From assembly GCF_033978795.1 (NCBI RefSeq), contig NC_084613.1, positions 79,900,723 through 79,964,722 of the forward strand: DNA of 64,000 bases, read 5' to 3'. This document shows, in pieces, positions 1 through 10,452 of this stretch. Each line of letters starts with the position of its first letter. Position 1 is the stretch's first letter. The DNA is from Nerophis ophidion. Its lineage: Eukaryota; Chordata; Actinopteri; Syngnathiformes; Syngnathidae. A program made the position numbers and the translations under genes. Below the pieces are notes generated by a model, which was not told the DNA's origin, made no database searches, and worked only from the letters and a program-made list of their open reading frames with translations.

Positions 1-1020
1 TTATTTTCGGGTCTCCCCATGTCTAGCATTAAAAGATTACAGTTGGTACAAAATGCGGCTGCTAGACTTTTGACAAGAACAAGAAAGTTTGATCACATTA
101 CGCCTGTACTGGCTCACCTGCACTGGCTTCCTGTGCACTCAAGATGTGACTTTAAGGTTTGACTACTTACGTATAAAATACTACACGGTCTAGCTCCATC
201 CTATCTTGCCGATTGTATTGTACCATATGTCCCGGCAAGAAATCTGCGTTCAAAAGACTCCGGCTTATTAGTGATTCCTAGAGCCCCAAAAAAGTCTGCG
301 GGCTATAGAGCGTTTTCCGTTCGGGCTCCAGTACTCTGGAATGCCCTCCCGGTAACAGTTCGAGATGCTACCTCAGTAGAAGCATTTAAGTCTCACCTTA
401 AAACTCATCTGTATACTCTAGCCTTTAAATAGACCTCCTTTTTAGACCAGTTGATCTGCCGCTTCTTTTCTTTTTTCTCCTATGTCCCCCCCTCCCTTGT
501 GGAAGGGGTCCGGTCCGGGGACCATAGATGAAGTACTGGCTGTCTAAAGTCGAGACCCAGGATGGACCGCTCGCCGGGACCCAGGATGGACCGCTCGCCT
601 GTGTATCGGTTGGGGACATCTCTACGCTGCTGATCCGCCTCCGCTTGAGATGGTTTCCTGCGGACAGGCCTCTCGCTGCTGTCTTGGATCCGCTTTGAAC
701 TGAACTCTCGCGGCTGTGTTGGAGCCACTATGGATTGAACTTTCACAGTATCATGTTAGACCCGCTCGACATCCATTGCTTTCGGTCCCCTAGAGGGGGG
801 GGGGGGGGGTGCCCACATCTGAGGTCCTCTCCAAGGTTTCTCATAGTCAGCATTGTCACTGGCGTCCCACTGGATGTGAATTCTCCCTGCCCACTGGGTG
901 TGAGTTTTCCTTGCCCTTTTGTGGGTTCTTCCGAGGATGTTGTAGTCGTAATGATTTGTGCAGTCCTTTGAGACATTTGTGATTTGGGGCTATATAAATA
1001 AACATTGATTGATTGATTGA
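1..1020 (+). mobile_element. L2-type LINE, 5'-truncated 3' end
   Basis: The left edge cuts into the C-terminal coding part of an L2-group LINE ORF2 (about 1-430). Readable pieces match the copy at 56566-57500, including LQLVQNAAARLLTR and a closing LKTHLYTLAFK then TAG near 430. The coding part is broken: at about 160 'ggtttgactac' replaces the 'ggttttcctac' of the other copy, giving a frameshift or stop. A long 3' UTR follows, with a poly-G run near 797 and a closing stem-loop ahead of a (GATT)n tail at about 1005-1020. L2 LINEs encode an endonuclease/reverse transcriptase and insert by target-primed reverse transcription. This copy is dead. Confidence 0.85.
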
Positions 1021-1025
1021 TGACA

Positions 1026-2656
1026 TTAGGCGCACCTGGTTATAAGGCGCACTGTCGAGTTTTGCGAAAATTAAAAGATTTTTAGTGCGCCTTGTAGTCC
1101 AAAAAATACGGTATGTGCTTTAACTGCCATGTCTACTTTGAAGTATGTGTGGTATAAAATGAGTAAAACAGCAAAACAGGGTTTTTTGTGTGCTTTTTGG
1201 AGGTTAAAGATACATAGAACACATAAAACTAGACTGACCATACGTCCTCTTTTCCCCAGACATGTTCTCTTTCGCAGGGCTGTCTGGGCTGTCCGGGCGG
1301 AGTTTCTTAAATGCCTCAAATGTCCGGCATTTTGAGTTAGGGTTGCGTGTATTTTTAATGTACGTTCAGGGTTAAGTAGGGGTTAAAAATGAAACAAATT
1401 GCATGCGTCGCCAGGCTCTGCTAGATTTATCAGATTTAATGTTTTATTGTCTATAGTAGGGGCGTCAAAAGTGTGCCCCGGAGGCCATTTGTGGCCCACA
1501 GCTAAGGTTTTAAAGGCCCACGGCACATTCTGTAAATACTATTAAAATAAACAAAAACATAACACAAGTGAAATTAACAAAAAAGCTTAAAGGTAAAATG
1601 TGATTTACAAAAAGTTGCTTTATGAATGTTTTTTGTGACCAACAAGCATGTGCTCCGATCACTATCACAAAAACATAAGAGTTTAAGAAATTATTGGAAA
1701 CTCAAGACAGCCATGACATGATGTTCTTTACAAGTGTATGTAAACTTTTGACCACGACTGTATACAATTTTGGTGTTGTTTACTTGAGTCATATTGCAGT
1801 CTGGTACACGCATCTCTTATGCGTGACTGCCATCATATTGCGGTCAACATGTATCCCTTATGTGTGACTGCCATCTACTGGTCTCACTTATCATTTCACC
1901 CTGTACCAAATAAAATAGCTTCGAAGTCGGTAAGCACAACCACAATTATTCCGTACGTTAGGCGCACCTGGTTATAAAGCGCACTGTCGAGTTTTGAGAA
2001 AATTAAAAGATTTTTAGTGCGCCTTGTAGTCCAAAAAATACGGTATGTGCTTTAACTGCCATGTCTACTTTAAAGTATGTGTGGTATAAAATGAGTAAAA
2101 CAGCAAAACAGGGTTTTTTGTGTGCTTTTTGGAGGTTAAAGATACATACAACACCTAAAACTAGACTGACCATACGTTCTCTTTTCCCCAGCCTTGTCCT
2201 CTTTCGCGGGGGCTGTCTGGGCTGTCCGGGAGGAGTTTCTTAAATGCCTCAAATGTCCGGCATTTTGAGTTAGGGTTGCGTGTATTTTTAATGTACGTTC
2301 AGGGTTAAGTATGGGTTAAAAATGAAACAAATTGCATGCGTCGCCAGGCTCTGCTTTTTATCGATAGATTTATCAGATTTAATGTTTTATAGTCTATAGC
2401 AGGGGTGTCAAAAGTGTGCCCCGGAGGCCATTTGTGGCCCACAGCTAATGTTTTAAAGGCCCACGGCACATTCTGTAAATACTCTTAAAATAAACAAAAA
2501 CATAACACAAGTGAAATTAAAAAAAAGCTTAAAGGTGAAATGTGATTTGTACCTCTTATGTGTGACTGCCATCTACTGGTCTCACTTATCATTCCACAGA
2601 CAGCCATGACAATTTGTTCTTTACAAGTGTATGTAAACTTTTGACCACGACTGTAT
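1026..2656. repeat. Two-copy tandem duplication of a MITE-rich block
   Basis: The block starting at about 1026 restarts at about 1958, a period near 930 bp. Each copy opens with a 90-bp palindromic module whose ends (GGCGCACCTGGTTATAA and TGCGCCTTGTAGTCC) are roughly complementary. A shared segment follows, then a hAT-like start (GGGGTGTCAAAAGTGTGCC at about 2402). Each copy also has a Tc1-type end, at 1725-1762 and 2618-2656. The second copy is shortened internally. Short open frames in both copies (1129 and 2061) are the same repeat sequence and are not genes. Confidence 0.75.
1655..1763 (+). mobile_element. Tc1-like (third family) 3' end fragment
   Basis: The sequence ends with ACAAGTGTATGTAAACTTTT followed by GACCACGACTGTA. 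This is the reverse of the usual outward TIR of Sleeping Beauty-like Tc1 elements, which is a general family pattern. The preceding bases resemble the end of the transposase region. A second copy of the terminal 60 bp lies at 2597-2656 within the tandem duplication. No transposase is recoverable. Confidence 0.55.
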
Positions 2657-3056
2657 TATCACAAGTCTCATTTGCAAGTATGACGCCAAGTTGCAATTAC
2701 AGTTGCAAGTCCAAGACGTTAGATGGCAGTAGTGTATGATTAATGCCGTGTCGATCAGTAAAGTCTTTGCTGTCTGTTGCGCCCTACAAAGTGTTAAAAC
2801 TGTAAGTATTGCACTTATTACGCAACGTGCATCTTGGTTGTAGTTTTCCATAAAAAAGTCGCCATGTAAAATCGTTTACGCTAATCAGTAGCATGTCAAT
2901 AGCAAAGCCAATTTATATTAGCATAATTTTGGGGGTTAAATGTAGCCTTGCTTGATTGTAGCGTTTATTTTCAAACAAATTCTTTGTTGGCATCGAAAAT
3001 TGCAACATTACCTAGATGTAGTTTGGCTGAGTCTGCTCTCAGTGCTTCTTGAGGGA
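2657..3056. other. Unassigned AT-rich stretch
   Basis: About 400 bp with no clear repeat match elsewhere in the window, no long open frame and no RNA gene. It separates the duplicated MITE block from the LTR array. Its last 13 bases (TTGAGGGATTGCC, ending at 3061) are the left flank of the first LTR. Confidence 0.4.
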
Positions 3057-3061
3057 TTGCC

Positions 3062-3724
3062 TGTTACGGCGCACGCGCAGTCTGCTTCTCCCTCCTCTGC
3101 GGGAGCACCTCGGGGCTCCGCTGTGAGCGCCACAGAACACGCCCCTGCGTTTGCCGCGCAGACCACGCCCAATGCATCGCTGAGGCCGCAGACTATCTGC
3201 AATCAGCGCACCTGGGCCTGAGGACATGGAGTTGAATAAAGGACCAGTGGACCCAAGAATCCTGTTTCTCAATGGTGTACCGTAAGCCTACTCTAGCTTG
3301 ATGCTCTCTGTTTTCCCTCTGCGTTTTCCCCTCCGTGCCTGACTTTCTTGTTTGTCCTTCCTTTTAGTGCCCTCCCGAGATTTGACCTTGGTGATTCTTA
3401 TGTTCTTTTTCCCCCTGTGAACTCTGGACTCCCTTCCTAGATTCTTGACCCTCGCCCAGACACGGACCTTGTCACTCCTCTCCCGCCCTGGACCTGGTTC
3501 CTTCGCTCCCAACACTTGGTAACACACACCTCAGCTAACTACACACGTAGCCTCACACACACACACACTCTTGGGTTTTGACACTTTTCATTTCCTTAGT
3601 GTAGTTTATTAGTTGGTATTGTTTATTATTATTATTATATATATTAACTATATATATAAAACATTATTGAACATTACCGCCCCTTAGTGTCTGAAACGTC
3701 ATCTCCCCTCTGTAAACCATAACG
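3062..3724 (+). mobile_element. Solo LTR, copy 1 of a tandem triplet
   Basis: The LTR starts TGTTACGGCG and ends ATAACG, where the canonical final A has mutated to G. It is flanked on both sides by TTGCC (3057-3061 and 3725-3729), a 5-bp target duplication. AATAAAGGACCAGTGG near 3235 provides a poly(A) signal inside the LTR. No primer-binding site, polypurine tract or coding interior is present, so this is a solo LTR. It is the same family as the LTR at 22904-23543, on the other strand. Confidence 0.8.
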
Positions 3725-3907
3725 TTGCCAAGCTTAGGACGACAAACGGGCGTGATGTAAGGTGCAACCTAGGTGCCATAACCATTAGATTTTATGTGCA
3801 TAGGTGCCAAAAAAGTACCAGATTTGGTACGATCCCTAACTGCTATAAATGCTCTACACGGACTACTCTAAAGTACATGCGAGTTTATTTATTATTGAGG
3901 GATTGCC

Positions 3908-4571
3908 TGTTATGGCGCACGTGCATTCTGCTTCTCCCTCCTCTGCGGGAGCACCTAGAGGCTCCGCTATGAGCTCCACAGGACACGCCCCCGCGTTTGC
4001 CGCCCAGACGGCGCCCACGCGTCGCCGCAGCCGTAGACAATCTGCAATCAGCGCACCTAGCCCTGATGAAAAGGAGCTGAATAAAGGACCAGTGGACCCA
4101 AGGATCCTAGCAGGAACTTAGTTTCTCAATGGTATACCGTAAGCCTACTCTAGCTTGATGCTCTCTGTTTTCCCTCCATGCCTTACTTCCTTGTTTGTCC
4201 TTCCTTTTAGTGCCCTCCCGAGTTTTGCCCTTGGTGATTCTTACGTTCTTTTTCGCCCTGTGGATTTGGACTGCCTTCCTCGATCCTTGACCCTCGCCCG
4301 AACACGGACCTTATCACTCCTCTCCCGCCCTGGACCACCTGCCTGCCCCACGGACTGCCTCGTTCCTTCGCTCTCAATACTTGGTAACACACACCTCAGC
4401 CAACTACACACATAGCCTCAAACACACACAATCTTGGGTTTTGACATTCTCCCTTTATTAGTTAGTATTGTTTATTATTATTATTATATAGATTGACTAT
4501 GTATGTAATAAATTATTCAACATTCATCCCCCGGTGTCTGAGCCGTCATCTCCCCTCTGTAAACGACAACA
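3908..4571 (+). mobile_element. Solo LTR, copy 2 of a tandem triplet
   Basis: This LTR runs from TGTTATGGCG to ACAACA with TTGCC at both ends (3903-3907 and 4572-4576). Length is 664 bp. It is joined to copy 1 by a 183-bp spacer that also follows copies 2 and 3, so LTR and flank were duplicated together. AATAAAGGACC lies near 4080. It contains short proline-rich open frames that are not conserved between copies. Confidence 0.85.
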
Positions 4572-4758
4572 TTGCCAAGCTTAGGACGACAAACGGGTGT
4601 GATGTCAGGTGCAACCCAGGTGCCATAACCATTAGATTTTATGTGCATAGGTGCCAAAAAAGTACCAGATTTGGTACCATCCCTAACTGCTATAAATGCT
4701 CTACACGGACTACTCTAAATTACATGCGAGTTTGTTTATTTATTATTGAGGAATTGCC

Positions 4759-5404
4759 TGTTATGGCGCACGCGCATTCTGCTTCTCCCTCCTCTGCGGG
4801 AGTACCTAGAGGCTCCGCTGTGAGCTCCAGACGGCGCCCACGCGCCGCCGCAGCCGTAGACAATCTGCAATCAGCGCACCTAGCCCTGATGAAAAAGAGC
4901 TGAATAAAGGACCAGTGGACCCAAGGATCCTAGCAGGAACTTAGTTTCTCAATTGTATACCGTAAGCCTACTCTAGCTTGATGCTCTCTGTTTTCCCTCC
5001 GTGCCTTACTTCCTTGTTTGTCCTCCCTCGGTGCCCTCCCGTGTTTTGACCTTGGTGATTCTTCCGTTCTTTTCTTCCCTGTGGACTTTGGACTGCCTTC
5101 CTCGATCCTGGACCTTTGCCCGGACACGGACCTTGTCACGCCTCTCCCGCCCTGGACCACCTGCCTGCCCCACGGACTGCTTGGTTCCTTCGCTCTCAAT
5201 ACTTGGTAACACACACCTCAGCTAACGACACACACCGCCTCAAACACACACAATCTTGGGTTTTGACATTCTCCCTTACCTTAGTGTAGTTTATTAGTTA
5301 GTATTGTTTATTATTTTTATCATATAAATTGACTACGTATGTGATAAATTATTCCACAGCCCCCTAGTGTCTGAGCCGTCATCTCCCCTCTTTAAACGAC
5401 AACA
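4759..5404 (+). mobile_element. Solo LTR, copy 3 of a tandem triplet
   Basis: This LTR starts TGTTATGGCG and ends ACAACA, with TTGCC at 4754-4758 and 5405-5409. Length is 646 bp. A deletion of roughly 27 bp relative to copy 2 removes part of the region after GAGCTCCA (near 4830). The flank to its right continues to about 5560, then diverges into sequence not present after copies 1 and 2. Confidence 0.85.
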
Positions 5405-6035
5405 TTGCCAAGCCTAGGACGACAAACGGGCGTGATGTCAGGTGCCATAACCATTAGTTTTTACGTGCATAGGTGCCAACAAAGTACCAGATTTGGCACC
5501 CATCCCTAACTGCTATAAATGCCGTACACGGACTACTCTAGAGTACATGCTAGTTGATTTATTACTGTAATGGCCGCAGAGAGTTGAGGTGTGTACTCCC
5601 TTTTGTTCTGTATTCAGTCACAAGCGAGGCTTCTTGCCTATTAAACACAAATTGGTTACATTTGAACTTAATTATTGAGCACCATAAAAAGTTCTGCTAA
5701 TTTGCTTTAACTGCCCGCAGCAGCAAAGATAACACCAGTACAAGTACTACCGTAGTCCAATGTCATCCATTACAGCAGACTTTTTCAACCTTTTCTGAGC
5801 CGAGGCACATTTTTTTTCATTGAAAAAAAAAAATGTCAAGGCACGCCTCCAGCAGAAAACATCAAAAAAATGAAACTCAGCAGCCGATATTGACAGTAAA
5901 AAGTCGTTCTCGCAGTTATTGGATATGAATTCAAACCATAACCAAGCATTCATCACTATAGCTCTTGTCTCAAAGTAGGTGTACTGTCACCACCTGTCAC
6001 ATCACGCTGTGACTTATTTGGAGTTTTTTGTTTTT

Positions 6036-6914
6036 TTTCTGTTCATAACTTTTATGGACAGAATTTCTAGGCGCAGTCAAGGCGTTGAGGGGTTCCGGTT
6101 TGGTGACCGCAGGATTAGGTCTCTGCTTTTTGCAGATTACGTGGTCCTGTTGGCTTCATCTGACCGGGATCTTCAGCTCTCACTGGATCGGTTCGCAGCC
6201 GAGTGTGAAGCGACCGGAATGAGAATCAGCACCTCCAAGTTCGAGTCCATGGTTCTCGCCCCGGAAAAGGGTGGAATGCCATCCCCGGGTTGGGGAGGAG
6301 ACCCTGCCCCAAGTGGAGGAGTTCAAGTACCTAGGAGTCTTGTTCACGAGTGAGGGAAGAGTGGATCGTGAGATCGACAGGCGGATCGGTGCGGCGTCTT
6401 CAGTAATGCGGACGTTGTATCGATCCGTTGTGGTGAAGAAGGAGCTGAGCCGGAAGGCAAAACTCTCAATTTACCAGTCGATCTACGTTCCCATCCTCAC
6501 CTATGGTCATGAGCTTTGGGTCATGACCGAAAGGATAAGATCACGGGTACAAGCGGCCGAAATGAGTTTGGGTCTCTCCCTTAGAGATAGGGTGAGAAGC
6601 TCTGCCATCCGGGAGGAACTCAAAGTAAAGCCGCTGCTTCTTCACATCGAGAGGAGCCAGATGAGGTGGTTTGGGCATCTGGTCAGGATGCCACCCGAAG
6701 GCCTTGTTTAGGGCACGTCCAACCGGTAGGAGGCCACGGGGAAGACCCAGGACACGTTGGGAAGACTATGTCTCCCGGCTGGCCTGGGAACGCCTCGGGA
6801 TCCCCCGGGAAGAGCTAGACGAAGTGGCTGGGGAGAGGGAAGTCTGGGTTTCCCTGCTTAGGCTGTTGCCCCAGCGACCCGACCTCGGATAAGCGGAAGA
6901 AGATGGATGGATGT
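6036..6914 (+). pseudogene. Rex3/RTE-type LINE reverse transcriptase, 5'-truncated and frameshifted
   Basis: This is the second half of a Rex3-like ORF2. It begins at the RT palm (FMDRISRRSQGVEGF) and continues through thumb and C-terminal parts (YLGVLFTSEGRVDREIDRR, then GRRPRGRPRTRWEDYVSRL). The catalytic box reads FADYVVL, whereas the paralogue at 34110-35168 has FADDVVL, so one metal-binding aspartate is lost. Frameshifts fall near 6265 and 6700. It ends in a short GATGGATG tail. It sits inside hAT copy 1: the sequence on either side rejoins the uninterrupted site seen at about 30855-30880. Assignment to Rex3/RTE is from the RT C-terminus and tail. Confidence 0.8.
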
Positions 6915-7288
6915 TTTCTTTTCCTGCGTGTCGTGTTTTAATTCTTGTCTTGCGCTCTAATTTTGCTGTTGATTGTCATGTCATGTGCGGCTATACTTTG
7001 TGGACGCCGTCTGCTCCAGACGCTGTAAGTCTTTGCTGTCGTCCAGCATTCTTTTTTTGTTTACTTCGGTTTAAGTTTAGTTTTGCATAGCCACCCCTAA
7101 ACTTCAATGTCTTTTGTTTATTTTTGGTTTAAGCGTTAGATAGCTTTTTACCTGCACCCTGCCTCCCGCTGTCAACTGCATAAACCAAGCAATGGAAGAG
7201 TATTACATGGTTACTCTGCTGAGAGTACAGACACTCAACAACGGCACATCATTTGCGGATTATATTTACTGGTTTGCAAAAAAATATT

Positions 7289-7354
7289 TTTAACCAATCC
7301 ATCCATCCATTTTCTACCGCTTATTCCCTTCAGGGTCGAGAGGGGCGTTGGAGC
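7289..7354 (-). mobile_element. (CCAT)n-tailed RTE-like LINE 3' fragment
   Basis: ATCCATCCATCCATTTTCTA then CCGCTTATTCCCTT is the 3' end, in reverse, of a family seen again at 37244, 46398, 46855, 57597 and 58590. Only about 65 bp is present. It is flanked by AACC(C)A on both sides and splits the AACCCAATTAGG motif of the host hAT element, which copy 2 has intact near 33595. Confidence 0.7.
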
Positions 7355-7365
7355 AAACCCAATTA

Positions 7366-7842
7366 GGATAAATGCTTTTTGTTTTTTTGTTCTTGTCAGT
7401 CTGTCCTGCAGAGTCAAGTTTCACGTCACGTGGCTAAATCACGTCCGGTAAATTTGAAGAGAAACTTTGCGATCACAAGACAGATGCCAAAAGGCTACCA
7501 GCCTCCCCGATTGTTGAATAAACATCATAAAGTGCAGATGAGGTAAAAAAAAAAAAAAATAAAATAAAAAAAGCTAAATGTGCTGCTTTGTTCATCTCAT
7601 TTGCAGCCAGAAGGGATTTCTTTTTTTTTTTGTTTTTTTTGTTTTTTTTTAAATGCGGCACATAGAGCGAGTCTGTGCCTTCTGTTATTCAAATAATGGT
7701 CTGGCTTTAAGACAACCCACGCTGCTAATGGAATCTCCAGCTCAGTGCGGCAGAACCGAGCCGGCTCCTGGTAATGAAATAAATATAAAATATTGCATGT
7801 CCATAAGAAAGACGCTAAACTGCCATCGCTCAGGCATCGCTT
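7366..7842. other. Unassigned region with A/T homopolymer runs
   Basis: No repeat homology within the window and no convincing gene. A-rich tracts lie at about 7546-7572 and T-rich tracts at about 7620-7650. An open frame on the minus strand (7597-8037) crosses these tracts and the neighbouring repeat, and is judged spurious. Confidence 0.35.
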
Positions 7843-7975
7843 TTTTTGATTGATTGAAACTTTTATTAGTAGATTGAGCACTAAATGGTAACACCCGAAT
7901 AAGTTTTTCAACTTGTTTAAGTCGGGGTCCACGTAAATCAATTCATGGTCGTCCAAAGTGCGGCCTGAAGATTGA
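7843..7975 (-). repeat. Interspersed repeat with GATTGATT head
   Basis: TTTGATTGATTGAAACTTTT is followed by a segment ending near 7975. The GATTGATTG run followed by a unique body suggests the reverse complement of a short LINE or SINE-like tail. There is only one copy in the window, so the family is not defined. Confidence 0.35.
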
Positions 7976-8535
7976 TTTTTTTTTGTCAAGACCAGGGGTC
8001 GGCAACCCAAAATGTTGAGAGAGCCATATTGGACCAAAAATACAAAAACAAATCTGTCTGGAGCCGCAAAAAATTAAAAGCCATATTACCTGCACACTGT
8101 GTCTCAGGAGATATAAATTGAATTATGAGGACTTAAAGGAAACAAAATGAGCTCAAATATAGCTAAAATGAGGCCTAATGATGCAATATGTACATACAGC
8201 TAGCCTAAATAGCATGTTAGCATCATTATCTTACAGTCATGCAGTAACCAAATATGTCTGATTAGCACACTCCACATAAGTCAATAACATCAACAAAACT
8301 CAACTTTGTGCATTCATGCACTATGTTAAAAGTTTGGTGGACAGAATGAGACAGGAAAAGAAGTGGCATAAAACACGTCTTAGAAAGTCGGAGAAAGTTA
8401 TACATGTAAACAAACTACGGTAGTTCAAGGACCGCCAAAATTAGTAGGACAAAACGCCGCTCGCCAAATACTCGAATCAGTGAAGCATGTTTAATAGCAA
8501 TTAGGGAGGTTTGTGTCATGTTTGTCCTCCTACAG

Positions 8536-9699
8536 CAGGGGTCGGCAACCCGCGGCTCTTTGGCCACTCTGATGTGGCTCAGCTGCATAATCGCCAACCC
8601 CCCCGATTATTTCGGGGAGTTTCCAGATTTTGGTGCCTCTCCCGGACATCAGTCGGGGATAACATTCTCCGATTTTCACTCACACTACAACATTGAGGGG
8701 TGGTATGATGGCTTTACTTTTAACGTCCTTTACAACATGTCATCACGCCGCCTTTACACCATGCTATCTGCGTGCCGGCCGGACGCAAGGCATAATTATA
8801 CATACATGTTACACTGAAGGTTGTGATATAAACAACTTTAACACTCTTACTAATATCCGCCACATTGTGAACCCACACCATACAAGAATGACAAACATAT
8901 TTCGGGAGAACATCCTCACAGTAACACAACATACACGCAACACAACCAATACCCAGAATCCTTTGCATCCATGACTATTCCTGACTATATTGTACACCCC
9001 CGCGCCTCCAACCCCGCCCACCTCAACAGATGCACGGAGGGGGCGGCGGGTGTGGGGGTTTTGGTGCTAGCGAGGTGTATATATTATAGTCAGGAACAGT
9101 CATGGATGCATGGGATTCTGGGTATTTGTTATGTTGCGTTTATAATGTGTTACAGTGCGGATGTATTTTTCATTCTTGTTCGGTGTGGGTTCACAGTGTG
9201 GCACATATTTGTAAGAGTGTTAAAGTTGTTTATATCACAACCTTCAGTGTGAACTGTATGGCTGTTGAACAACTATGCCTTGCAGTCGTGTACGTGCATC
9301 TGCGGAAGCCACATACAACATGTCACTGGGCTTGCAAGCTGTTTTTATATGTTGTAGATTGAGTCAAAGGCAGTGGCTTCATAGCAAGCCCTTATTATTG
9401 TTATCTGAGTGACCATCAGCAGATTTTGCGAGAATGGTTGCTTTGAGAATTCGGGAACCTCCCGGAAAATTTGGGTGGGTTGAAAAGTGTAATTCTGTAA
9501 AGTGGAATTCATGTAAAAGTCGCGGGCCGGTTGTCTAAGACTCCCTAGTTAACACATAGCACAAAGCAAAAATAAAAACTCTTTATGCTGTGTTAGTATT
9601 TCATTTAAAATTTCAAGAGTTTTGTGGCTCCCATTGTCTTCTTTATTTTGCGAAACGGGTCAAAATGGCTTTTTGAGTGGTAAAGGTTGCCGACCCCTG
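8536..9699 (+). mobile_element. hAT element (nested) with perfect 8-bp target duplication
   Basis: It starts CAGGGGTCGGCAACCC and ends GGTTGCCGACCCCTG, so the TIRs match. TCCTACAG flanks it exactly on both sides (8528-8535 and 9700-9707), the 8-bp duplication expected of hAT transposases. The interior is almost entirely a large palindrome (8592-9480), with no transposase. It inserted into the related outer hAT at 7993-9920. Confidence 0.9.
8592..9480. repeat. Large palindrome, arms about 400 bp
   Basis: The left arm (about 8592-9000) and right arm (about 9080-9480) are inverted copies. For example GGTTGTGATATAAACAACTT at about 8819 reappears reversed at about 9223-9242, and TATACCAGAATC-like segments near the centre mirror each other around 9040. 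The arms belong to the same family as 10803-11540, whose member is single-armed. Confidence 0.75.
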
Positions 9700-9753
9700 T
9701 CCTACAGAAACTAAATTAAAACAAAAACTATGTTTTTTCCCCTCATCATTTCC

Positions 9754-9854
9754 CATCCATCCATCCATCTTCTTCCGCTTATCCGAGGTCGGGTCGCGGG
9801 GGCAACAGCCTAAGCAGGGAAACACAGACTTCCCTCTCCCCAGCCACTTTGTCA
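9754..9854 (-). mobile_element. Very short Rex3 3' insertion with 11-bp target duplication
   Basis: This is a 101-bp piece of the Rex3 3' end in reverse, with CTTCCGCTTATCCGAGGTCG near the (CCAT)n tail. It is flanked by TCATCATTTCC at 9743-9753 and 9855-9865. It is a direct example of extreme 5' truncation by target-primed reverse transcription. Confidence 0.85.
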
Positions 9855-10026
9855 TCATCATTTCCATTTTTCATATATTTTTGAAAAAGCTCCAGAGAGC
9901 CACTAGGGTGGTGCTAACAAAAGACACAGGACAAACTACTTGTTCTGACAAACTACTTTGAATAGACTGATTGACCGCATGTATACAAAAGCCAAAACCA
10001 GTGAAGTTGGCACATTGTGCAAATGG

Positions 10027-10452
10027 TAAATAAAAAGAGAATACAACAATCTGCAAATCCTTTTCAGCTTATATTCAGTTGAATAGACTTCGAAAAAAAT
10101 ATAATTAACATTCGAACTGGAAAAAGTTGTTTTTTTTTGCAAGTATTAGCTCATTTGGAATTTAATGCCTGCCACGTGTTTCAAAAAAGCTGGCACGAGT
10201 GGCAAAAAAGACTGAGAAAGTTGAGGAATGCTCATCAAAACACTTATTTGGAACATCCCACAGGTGAACAGGCTAATTGGGAACAGGTGGGCGCCATGAT
10301 TGGGTGTAAAAGAAGATTCCGTGAAATGCTCAGTCACTCACAAACAAGGATGGGGCGAGGGTCCCCGCTTTGTCAACAAATGCGTGAGGAAATTGTCCGA
10401 CAGTTTAAGAACACCTTTTCTCAACGAAGTATTGCAAGGTATTTAGTGATCT
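10027..10452 (+). pseudogene. Tc1-like family A, 5' fragment
   Basis: A diverged TIR remnant is followed by the start of the transposase frame. Readable pieces are AHQNTYLEHPTGEQANWEQV in one frame and SQTRMGRGSPLCQQMREEIV in another, the second aligning with the MGRGTPLCPQL region of the other family A copies. It breaks off at about 10452, within the first helix-turn-helix. It lacks everything downstream, including the catalytic domain. Confidence 0.75.

Larger units (their letters stand above)
3057..5560. repeat. Tandem triplication of solo LTR plus flank
   Basis: The period is about 846-851 bp (TGTTA starts at 3062, 3908 and 4759). Each unit is an LTR of about 650-664 bp plus a spacer of about 180 bp that begins AAGCTTAGGACGAC and ends near TTATTGAGGGATTGCC. 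The flank left of unit 1 shares only TTGAGGGATTGCC with the left flanks of units 2 and 3, which places the duplication breakpoint there. The spacer has no TGG-type primer-binding site after the LTR, so this is a duplicated solo-LTR locus and not a miniature LTR element array. Confidence 0.8.
5776..7365 (+). mobile_element. hAT-like non-autonomous element, copy 1, interrupted
   Basis: The left end CAGACTTTTTCAACC mirrors the right end GGTTGAAAAAACACTG of copy 2 at 33653. The internal sequence (for example CACCTGTCACATCACG at about 5992) matches copy 2 at about 30834. A Rex3 piece (6036-6914) and a (CCAT)n LINE tail (7289-7354) are inserted in it. After them the element resumes with sequence found in copy 2, such as ACACTCAACAACGGCACAT at 7231. 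The true right end is not preserved. Confidence 0.65.
7993..9920 (+). mobile_element. hAT element (outer), 3'-truncated
   Basis: The start CAGGGGTCGGCAACCC is a hAT-type terminal repeat. After the nested element (8536-9699) the outer element continues at 9708 and reaches GAGCCACTAGGGTGGTGCTA at about 9900-9919, the usual subterminal sequence of such hATs, then stops without the final TIR. It has no transposase reading frame. It also hosts a 101-bp Rex3 tail at 9754-9854. Confidence 0.6.

Noticed and set aside
3730..3902. Interpreting the LTR triplet as a terminal-repeat retrotransposon in miniature
   Set aside because: The spacer lacks a primer-binding site after the LTR and a polypurine tract before the next, and each LTR has its own TTGCC duplication, which fits a duplicated solo LTR.
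3849..4903. Proline/serine/alanine-rich ORFs in the LTR triplet
   Set aside because: They are LTR sequence. The frames differ between the three copies and the related LTR at 22904-23543, so no conserved protein is encoded.
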